Shown here one piece after another: positions 54,599-64,000 of a DNA stretch of 64,000 nucleotides; positions within the stretch are counted from its first letter, which is position 1, and each line of letters opens with the position of its first letter. A program made the translations under genes and the position numbers. Source of the DNA: Mixophyes australis (taxonomy: Eukaryota; Chordata; Amphibia; Anura; Limnodynastidae); assembly GCA_036250195.1 (NCBI GenBank), contig JAVHZZ010000060.1, positions 186,001 to 250,000 of the forward strand, read 5' to 3'. Under the pieces are notes generated by a model that saw only the letters and a program-made list of their open reading frames with translations, did not search any database and was not told the origin of the DNA.

Positions 54599-57500
54599 AT
54601 TCACACAGTTCATCCATGTTACACATATGTACATAACTAAGACATAGGGCTGTCATACATATGGCCATTTACAGGTAGACAGCTCTCAACCAATGGCTGA
54701 TCAGGGATAACTGGGCACTGAGCTACCTGGGTTGGTGATGTCACAGAATTCTCTTCAATCTGATTGGTTGGAAACAGCTGTTTACAGTTGAATCTCAAAC
54801 AGAGCGTCAGTCATTTCCACAGGTAATGTAACAAGACTGGGACGGGGATTATATTATAAATGGGATATATTCAGGGGGTGAGAATAATTTACAGTCTGTG
54901 TATTCCTGGTTTACCCATCTCTAAGCCCTGTGTTAATGGCTTTAACCTGGTAACAATATTTACAGTACAGTATAAGTATAAAAAGAATGTGGACCTGATT
55001 TAAACCCAAATACATTTAAAAATCAAATTCAAAAGTAATGTGGAAAATAGATATTTGGCTAAAGTCAAAGACTTTACTGAAATAACATTTCTTCATGTAG
55101 CTACTTCTGCCATTGATTTAATTACCTATGACAGTAATTAACAAGCTTAGTGGGAAACAGTCACTATAATATTTTTACAAGAACTATATTTAATGCTGCA
55201 GTTTACATTAGAACGTTACACATGAGAACGTTTGATTTTGGCACACTGGGTAAGCACTTGCCAAGGTGATTATTTTAGTCTGGTGTAAGGTCCTAATGCA
55301 GGTTACCCATAGACTGGTCATTAGGATACCTCCTACCTGCCATCAGAGACGTTAAGAGGTACAGAATTCAAGATAACTGGGGGAGATTACTTTGTGGTTT
55401 GCCTATGAGTAGTGACTAACGAGATTGTGTCTGACCTAACAGATTGGCAGATTCACAAGTAATTCCCCATGATTCACACAGTTCATCCATGTTACACATA
55501 TGTACATAACTAAGACATAGGGCTGTCATACATATGGCCATTTACAGTTACACGGCTCTCAACCAATGGCTGATCAGGGATTACTGGGCTCTGAACTACC
55601 TGGGTTGGTGATGTCACAGAATTCTCTTCAATCTGATTGGTTGGAAACACCTGTTTACACTTGAATCTCAAACAGAGCGTCAGTTATCTCCACAGGTAAT
55701 GTAACAAGACTGGGACGGGGATTATATTATAAATGGGATATATTCAGGGGGTGAGAATAATTTACAGTCTGTGTATTCCTGGTTTACCCATCTCTAAGCC
55801 CTGTGTTAATGGCTTTAGCCTGGTAACAATATTTACAGTACAGTATAAGTATAAAAAGAATGTGGACCTGATTTTAAACCCAAATACATGTAAAAATCCA
55901 ATTAAAAAGTAATGTGGAAAATAGATATTTGAGTAATGTCAAATACTTTACATGAAGCATATCTTCATGTAGCTACTTCTACCATTGTTTTTATTTCCTA
56001 TGACAGTAATTAACAAGCTTAATGGGAAACAGTCACTATCATATTTTTACAAGAACTATATTTAATGCTGCAGTTTACATTAGAACGTTACACATGAGAA
56101 CGTTTGATTTTGGCACACTGGGTAAGCACTTGCCAAGGTGATTATTTTAGTCTGGTGTAAGGTCCTAATGCAGGTTACCCATAGACTGGTCATTAGGATA
56201 CCTCCTACCTGCCATCAGAGACGTTAAGAGGTACAGAATTCAAGATAACTGGGGGAGATTACTTTGTGGTTTGCCTATGAGTAGTGACTAACGAGATTGT
56301 GTCTGACCTAACAGATTGGCAGATTCACAAGTAATTCCCCATGATTCACACAGTTCATCCATGTTACACATATGTACATAACTAAGACATAGGGCTGTCA
56401 TACATATGGCCATTTACAGATACACGACTCTCAACCAATGGCTGATCAGGGATTACTGGGCTCTGAACTACCTGGGTTGGTGATGTCACAGAATTCTCTT
56501 CAATCTGATTGGTTGGAAACAGCTGTTTACAGTTGAATCTCAAACAGAGCGTCAGTCATCTCCACAGGTAATGTAACAAGACTGGGACGGGGATTATATT
56601 ATAAATGGGATATATTCAGGGGGTGAGAATAATTTACAGTCTGTGTATTCCTGGTTTACCCATCTCTAAGCCCTGTGTTAATGGCTTTAACCTGGTAACA
56701 ATATTTACAGTACAGTATAAGTATAAAAAGAATGTGGACCTGATTTAAACCCAAATACATTTAAAAATCAAATTCAAAAGTAATGTGGAAAATAGATATT
56801 TGGCTAAAGTCAAAGACTTTACTGAAATAACATTTCTTCATGTAGATACTTCTGCCATTGATTTAATTACCTATGACAGTAATTAACAAGCTTAGTCGGA
56901 AACAGTCACTATCATATTTTTACAAGAACTATATTTAATGCTGCAGTTTACATTAGAACGTTACACATGAGAACGTTTGATTTTGCCACACTGGGTAAGC
57001 ACTTGCTAAGGTGATTATTTTAGTCTGGTGTAAGGTCCTAATGCAGGTTACCCATAGACTGGTCATTAGGATACCTCCTACCTGCCATCAGAAATGTTAA
57101 GAGGTACAGAATTCAAGATAACTGGGGGAGATTACTTTGTGGTTTGCCTATGAGTAGTGACTAACGAGATTGTGTCTGACCTAACAGATTGGCAGATTCA
57201 CAAGTAATTCCCCATGATTCACACAGTTCATCCATGTTACACATATGTACATAACTAAGACATAGGGCTGTCATACATATGGCCATTTACAGTTACACAG
57301 CTCTCAACCAATGGCTGATCAGGGATTACTGGGCACTGAGCTACCTGGGTTGGTGATGTCACAGAATTCTCTTCAATCTGATTGGTTGGAAACACCTGTT
57401 TACACTTGAATTTCAAACAGAGCGTCAGTCATCTCCACAGGTAATGTAACAAGACTGGGACGGGGATTATATTATAAATGGGATATATTCAGGGGGTGAG

Positions 57501-59368
57501 AATAATTTACAGTCTGTGTATTCCTGGTTTACCCATCTCTAAGCCCTGTGTTAATGGCTTTAACCTGGTAACAATATTTGCAGTACAGTATAAGTATGAA
57601 AAGAATGTGGACCTGATTTTAAACCCAAATACATGTAAAAATCCAATTAAAAAGTAATGTGGAAAATAGATATTTGAGTAATGTCAAATACTTTACATGA
57701 AGCATATCTTCATGTAGCTACTTCTGCCATTGATTTAATTTCCTATGACAGTAATTAACAAGCTTAGTGGGAAACAGTCACTATAATATTTTTACAAGAA
57801 CTATATTTAATGCTGCAGTTTACATTAGAACGTTACACATGAGAACATTTGATTTTGGCACACTGGGTAAGCACTTGCCAAGGTGATTATTTTAGTCTGG
57901 TGTAAGGTCCTAATGCAGGTTACCCATAGACTGGTCATTAGGATACCTCCTACCTGCCATCAGAGACGTTAAGAGGTACAGAATTCAAGATAACTGGGGG
58001 AGACTACTTTGTGGTTTGCCTATGAGTAGTGACTAACGAGATTGTGTCTGACCTAACAGATTGGCAGATTCACAAGTAATTCCCCATGATTCACACAGTT
58101 CATCCATGTTACACATATGTACATAACTAAGACATAGGGCTGTCATACATATGGCCATTTACAGTTATACGGCTCTCAACCAATGGCTGATCAGGGATTA
58201 CTGGGCACTGAGCTACCTGGGTTGGTGATGTCACAGAATTCTCTTCAATCTGATTGGTTGGAAACAGCTGTTTACACTTGAATCTCAAACAGAGCGTCAG
58301 TTATCTCCACAGGTAATGTAACAAGACTGGGACGGGGATTATATTATAAATGGGATATATTCAGGGGGTGAGAATAATTTACAGTCTGTGTATTCCTGGT
58401 TTACCCATCTCTAAGCCCTGTGTTAATGGCTTTAACCTGGTAACAATATTTGCAGTACAGTATAAGTATGAAAAGAATGTGGACCTGATTTTAAACCCAA
58501 ATACATGTAAAAATCCAATTAAAAAGTAATGTGGAAAATAGATATTTGAGTAATGTCAAATACTTTACATGAAGCATATCTTCATGTAGCTACTTCTGCC
58601 ATTGATTTAATTTCCTATGACAGTAATTAACAAGCTTAGTGGGAAACAGTCACTATAATATTTTTACAAGAACTATATTTAATGCTGCAGTTTACATTAG
58701 AACGTTACACATGAGAACATTTGATTTTGGCACACTGGGTAAGCACTTGCCAAGGTGATTATTTTAGTCTGGTGTAAGGTCCTAATGCAGGTTACCCATA
58801 GACTGGTCATTAGGATACCTCCTACCTGCCATCAGAGACGTTAAGAGGTACAGAATTCAAGATAACTGGGGGAGACTACTTTGTGGTTTGCCTATGAGTA
58901 GTGACTAACGAGATTGTGTCTGACCTAACAGATTGGCAGATTCACAAGTAATTCCCCATGATTCACACAGTTCATCCATGTTACACATATGTACATAACT
59001 AAGACATAGGGCTGTCATACATATGGCCATTTACAGTTATACGGCTCTCAACCAATGGCTGATCAGGGATTACTGGGCACTGAGCTACCTGGGTTGGTGA
59101 TGTCACAGAATTCTCTTCAATCTGATTGGTTGGAAACAGCTGTTTACACTTGAATCTCAAACAGAGCGTCAGTTATCTCCACAGGTAATGTAACAAGACT
59201 GGGACGGGGATTATATTATAAATGGGATATATTCAGGGGGTGAGAATAATTTACAGTCTGTGTATTCCTGGTTTACCCATCTCTAAGCCCTGTGTTAATG
59301 GCTTTAGCCTGGTAACAATATTTACAGTACAGTATAAGTATGAAAACTTGGACCTGATTTTAAACCCA
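54599..59368 (+). repeat. Tandem array of ~873-bp units, 5.4 copies (copy 2)
   Basis: Units start at 54599, 55472, 56344, 57217, 58089 and 58961. Units 1 and 3 are variant A and unit 2 variant B. Units 4 and 5 share private changes (aatatttgcagtacag, gagaacatttgatt, ggagactactttg), so a recent duplication of about 872 bp explains the extra copy. The CCAAT-type motifs and the CAG|gtaatg donor are kept in every unit. Confidence 0.92.
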
Positions 59369-59439
59369 AATATCTCTAAGAATTTGAAGGTGAACACAAA
59401 GGGGAACATTTTCTAAAATGGTTTTACAGAAAATGTGTA

Positions 59440-59450
59440 TTATTATTATA

Positions 59451-59483
<33 letters not shown>

Positions 59484-59640
59484 TATTTTTAAGGCCAAAT
59501 GTGCTTTACAGATTAGTGAGTAAAACATGTCATACATAAAACAGCTACATACAATATAGATAAAATAAATGCTAATATAAAAACCAAGGGTAGGGAGAAC
59601 CCTTCTCCTGAGAGAGCTACAATCTAATTATAGCAATAAA
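59440..59640 (-). repeat. L2/CR1-like 3' end with AAT tract (copy 2)
   Basis: Counterpart of 8222-8440; the ATT tract differs in length and interruption. Confidence 0.6.
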
Positions 59641-60091
59641 AGTGCAGCAAATAATGTATAAGCCAAAAATGCCCCATAGCTAATAAAAAATGCCCCAGTT
59701 AGTGCCTTGTGCTTATTCTACACCAGGTCTGACGTTCTATGGGCCCTAGTGATAGTCTCCAGCCCTTTATTCAGGTAAGCCCACTTGTGGGGTCACAGGG
59801 GGAACAGCAGAGTAACCTGTATATAATAAAAGATTGAATCTACAGGACTGCAATGGTGCCCATGTGCATTAGCCCCAATGTGAACTAAACTAATCCAGAA
59901 CTAACAAAATGATTTTAGTCCATCTTGAGCCCCCCGTGATAGAGAACCAAAGATGGATGGAGAGAAAGGGGGTGAGTGGAAAGTAACAGAGATTAGAAAG
60001 GATGAGAAAGTAATGGGGTGAGGGGAGAAGGATGAGCGAGGGGAGACAAGACAAGGTTGGAGGTAAAGTGTAGAATACATTTAAACACAGT

Positions 60092-60394
60092 GGGCCTGAT
60101 TCATTAAGGAGAACAAAGCAAAAAGGACTATATTTGATCCAAGACAAAACCAGGTTAAAATGTAAGGGGTGCAAATGAGTTTATTATTTTGCATATAAGT
60201 TAAATACTGGCTGTTTTTCCATGTAGCAAACAAATACTTGATAGCTTTATTTTTACACTGAATTTTAAAGTTGACTTAGGACATGCCCTACCCCTAAATT
60301 TACCCCCCCCCCCCCCCTCTCCAATGCAACATGGTTTTGCCAAGGTGCAAAGTTACTCATTTATTTTGCTTTTCTTTCCTAATGAATTAGACCC
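60092..60394. mobile_element. MITE with gggcctgattcatta ends (copy 2)
   Basis: Counterpart of 8878-9171, with a 15-base C tract at 60303-60317 that is tacctcac in copy 1. Confidence 0.75.
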
Positions 60395-60501
60395 AGTACC
60401 TTTGGGACACATTTTTTGAGACCTGCTTTTAGTAACTTTTTTTATTAAATAATGAAGAGCTCTGAAAGTAACCATGTTTTGAATAATTTTCCTAACAACA
60501 G

Positions 60502-63462
60502 ATTGATCGCTAAGTCTTACAAGAGCCACAACAATGAGTGAAGACAAGCCTGTCATCCGCAGTTCTTCCAGATGTAAGAAAAATATAAATGTGTTCATTA
60601 GGGCGGGGAACCCAGTGGTAATATCAAACAAGAATTTAATACGGACATTTAGGGCACCCAGTGGTACACCCAGCACCCCCCATCCCCCATCTTTCATGTA
60701 AGTCCGATGTAACTTGTTGAGTCCTGAAGCCGCTGTCAGCATGTTCTGTTACAGACAGATAGCGCTCACCTTCCGGTCCTGCCCTGGTCTCTGGCTGTAG
60801 GAGAGCAAACTGCCAGTAAGGGGTAAGAGAAGAACTGCTCCGGGCCCTGACAGGAGAGTTTGCAGGGTAGTTTGTTTTCTATGATTGTCAGCAAATTATG
60901 GCTCCATTTGTGTGTTTATTAACAGATTATGGCCCCGTTTTCTATGACTGATGCTATAATCCGGTGACAATTTTTAAGGTTATCACTAAATATTATATGG
61001 GAGCTGCTTTACATATATAAAATAGCAGATTTCCTCCAACTGGATATGGGCTTTTTCTGGTAAGATATATTTTGGTTCCTCCCTATATCATGTTTGCGCC
61101 AATGCCTCTCAGTATGTGTTTTTTCCTTGTTTATGGTATAGTTTCACCACAATTGATAAGCAGTATGGTAGTTACCTCCCAAATGTCCCAATTTCAGCAG
61201 AAGAGTCCCGAATTTAGGGCTCTGTCCACTATCCTGCCCTGGGACATATTTGTCCAGCTTGTGGGAATGTTGGGATAAGGGCGATAGCTAATGACCACGC
61301 CCTCACCGTGCCTTGACCACGCCCCATCAAGATGTGGTCATGTTTGTCTACTTTGTATGTCCCTGTATTTTGTATACTCTGTTTTTCCCAATACCTGTTC
61401 TGCCGATCACTGTGTCATATTACATATCAACTACGATAGTAATAATAATTAATGGGACTCATGTACTAGCCAAGGTCCACGGTTATGCCGCGGTAGCTAG
61501 CTTTTCCATGTAGATCAGTTAGGGACTCTCTATCGGCATAGGCCACATTCTAATCGGAAAATTTCACAGAAGCGATGTTCAAATTGAAAGTCCCTTATCC
61601 CTCCTGAGTGTCAGACGGTGCAGACTGGATCTACACACAAGAGGGAGCTATTGCACACAAAGGAACGCACATAAGAGACAACTGGGGAGGAACTAAGGGT
61701 GAAAGGCACAAAACAGGGATAATGAACAAACACATGGATGAAGATCAGACACATAAGGAACATGTTTAACAGATTTTATATTGCTAATACCATGGGGTAA
61801 ATTAATGATAATTTATAGTAAAACAAAGTCACCCATCATTGAGAATATATTAGCTGATAATGAATATTCTTGTCTCCCCAGTGCCAGAAGCTGTAATGGA
61901 GACCCTCGTTGGAGATCCCAATGACACCTCCCCGAGGAATAAGGAAAACATCGCTGGACATTCCATCGTTGAGGTTAAATGTCTTGTCTACTATATTATA
62001 TATGGAAGATCGTTGTTCAATTCTAAATTGAGGCACAGGTTAAGCTTCAACACATGTGACAATGCGTTTATGTTGTAATATTGTTACATTTTAGTTATAT
62101 TATAAGTAATATTCAGTCTTTATTCCATGCCTCCCAACTTTTGCAATCCCCAAATCAAAACAAAACACAGTTTGCAGCGGTGCATCCATAAATGGAGGTG
62201 TGGTCACATCACAATGGGTGCGTGGCCACACCCTCATGGGCACCCTTTACCCTCCTCCCCTAACAACGCCAAAGATTTTAGTCTCTTCTATGTATAAAGA
62301 TGTACATGTAATATTATGGGCCAGATTCATGTTCAGACTTATCTTGCGTGAAATAGACCTGCGCTTGCTTCAAAACGGACTTTACTCCAATTAACGCAAT
62401 TGCATGTAATTCATGTCCAAAGCAAATGACACTTACGACTGCCTACAACACATAAGGGAACAATGGTGGCAAGGTTTTTCTCCTGGACAAAACCATGTTA
62501 CAATGCAAGGGGTGAAAATAGTTTTTTTTTTTAGCACATAAGATAAATACTGGCTGTTTTTCATGTAACACACAAATACTTGATAGCTTTAATTTAACAC
62601 TGAAATTTAAAGTTGATCTAGGACATGCCCAACCTCAACTATAAATCTACCATGACATTTTAAATTTGCCTCCCACTCCAAGGCAACATGGTTTTGCCAA
62701 GATGCAAAGTTACTCCTTTTTTTACTCATTTTCTTTTCCTTAACGAATCAGGCCCATTGTATGTACAATATGCATTAAGGAGATCTTGATTTATGTATTT
62801 AATGTAAAAAAAATATAAATATGATTATACTGTTTAGAGTTGTTCATCATTTTTTTTCTAGGCTTTATTTAAATACCTTATATTGCACATACGCTTGTGT
62901 GTATACTGCGCTGTGCTCTGTTAATGTACAACATGTAACGTTTAGGCAGAGCGCACTTACACCCAGATTCAAACTGAAACACATCTTGATGTCCGCTTGG
63001 ATTTGAATATGGGTTCCGTGATCTTTTCTTAAGAGCAAGTTAGGTGCAAGTTGCGTTCGGACTTGAATCAGGCCCTATATGAGCCTCCTCTTCAAGGTTC
63101 TCATGTTTCCCTAACATGATCCTCACCAGGTAGTGGTCCAGGTACCAGTTATTCCCACCAATGGTTCTTTAACATCCATCTTGCAAAGAGCCTGTGGTAT
63201 GAATCAGCAGTCATTTTTATACCAGTATCATGTAAATTTCATCACTTAAATTCAAAGTTGAAATGTATTAATAGTCTCTAGTAACATCTCTCCTTGTTAT
63301 TCCAATTCACTGGCTTTCCTTTGTATTGAGAGTCATTCATTTGTTTCCCTCCTACAGTATGTTTGTAATGACATTTACTTTTTATTTTCCCGGTTGTCTT
63401 AGGAGAGTGTATCAAGACCGCAGTCACCACCACAGGGATTTTATGTGGGCTCCAGCTCGGAG
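60502..63462 (+). CDS. Unrecognised gene, paralogous copy, 5' exons only
   Basis: Exons 60502-60573 (ATG at 60534), 61882-61973 and 63403-63462 match the first three exons of the gene at 9279-26753, with the same phases and splice sites. The rest is beyond the window. The start exon is identical at 40 of 40 coding bases. The next two exons differ at four positions, all changing the residue: Q to P, A to V, S to R, K to Q. Intron 2 is 1.4 kb here against 10.6 kb in copy 1 because the hAT element is absent. No broken frame, so both copies may be expressed; the model is inferred. Confidence 0.55.
62318..63075. mobile_element. 758-bp MITE-like element, uninterrupted
   Basis: Counterpart of 11095-21069 without the hAT insertion; flanked by TAT. 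Confidence 0.7.
62432..62439. other. Empty hAT target site
   Basis: cttacgac, present once, where copy 1 has cttacaac on both sides of the hAT element. One base differs from the duplicated target. Confidence 0.92.
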
Positions 63463-64000
63463 GTATTTTCTACATATATAACTTTCTAAAGATATAAGTC
63501 TTCCCATCAGTGGACTCTTCATTTTATATTTACTTATTTTACACCAATGGTATATGGTTGAGGTTGAAGCCATAGGTCCTGGTGGTGATGTGATGGTGGG
63601 TGGTCTACAGCAACATCAAACTGTGTGGTGTGGTAAGACAAAAAATGAAATCCAGTCCCCTGGATGAGTGTAATTAAAATTATTGCCCCCTTGTTGTTCA
63701 TAATTAATCCCTAAATGATATTAATTAATATTAGTGCCCCCTTGATGATTATAAATTATAATAGTGCCCCCTTAATGATATAATTATTTTAGGGTTTCTC
63801 TCTTTTCTCGTCTCTCTTGTGTCCAGCACCTGTTCCCGCAGTGTGTGCAGGGAGGCCCCTGCACGTGATGTAATAACGCTGTCATACTTAGGGGAGCCGG
63901 GGGCCCCTGCATACAGTCACATCTGGGACTAGGTGCTGCTGGCAATTAAGATGGCAATTTTTAAAGGAGAACCCCGGCGTGATCTGTGTATCTGCTAAAA

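Larger units (their letters stand above)
50377..64000. repeat. Tandem segmental duplication, copy 2
   Basis: Matches 1-21990 throughout, without the hAT insertion and with one extra ~873-bp unit. The right end is off the window. Confidence 0.93.

Overview
The window is nuclear DNA of a vertebrate, most likely a frog or toad. It has introns, is AT-rich, and is mostly transposons: hAT, Ngaro/DIRS-type, Gypsy, L1, L2/CR1 and many MITEs, with decayed C2H2 zinc-finger pieces and TA, TG and AAT microsatellites. No bacterial operon, rRNA, tRNA or CRISPR was found. The species cannot be named from the sequence alone.

Layout. Bases 1 to about 21990 and 50377 to 64000 are two copies of one segment. 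They are tandem paralogues about 50.4 kb apart, and both are cut by the window edges. Each copy carries, in order: a decayed hAT transposase fossil; an array of ~873-bp units (5 starts in copy 1, 6 in copy 2), each with CCAAT-type motifs and a CAG|gtaatg splice donor; MITEs; and the 5' exons of an unrecognised gene. In copy 1 the gene can be followed to its end. It has a start exon at 9279-9350, an exon at 10659-10750, five ~60-nt exons of a repeated type at 21397-24271, one 69-nt exon, and a last exon ending at 26753. All phases agree and predict 294 residues. Copy 2 runs off the window after three coding exons.

The main structural difference between the copies is a 9,209-bp hAT transposon (11217-20425) in intron 2 of copy 1. 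It has an 8-bp target duplication, and copy 2 keeps the empty site. The element has an open transposase frame of 1,003 codons from its ATG (minus strand), a 292-bp tandem array just upstream of the start codon, and 78-bp and 100-bp arrays downstream that appear to derive from its own transposase sequence.

Between the duplicated segments lie: Ngaro-like material (27.5-33.25 kb) with tyrosine recombinase and SGNH hydrolase remnants and A/B split repeats; a degenerate AT/C-rich array; a Gypsy-like gag-pro pseudogene (33.75-35.7 kb, minus); long stretches with no recognisable gene (35.7-39.2 kb); a zinc-finger pseudogene (39.25 kb); Ngaro reverse transcriptase and recombinase remnants broken by other repeats (39.9-42.4 kb); a 5'-truncated L1 with a 15-bp target duplication (43.86-46.75 kb); another zinc-finger remnant (48.45 kb); a CCAAT-less candidate promoter/first exon (49.2 kb); and a ~35-bp minisatellite (49.34-50.28 kb) reaching the start of copy 2.

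How it fits together: this looks like an expanding tandem gene cluster, with ageing zinc-finger debris, in which promoter-like units and small coding exons have also been duplicated locally. Transposons record the order of events: the older hAT fossil predates the duplication, and the intact hAT element most simply followed it.
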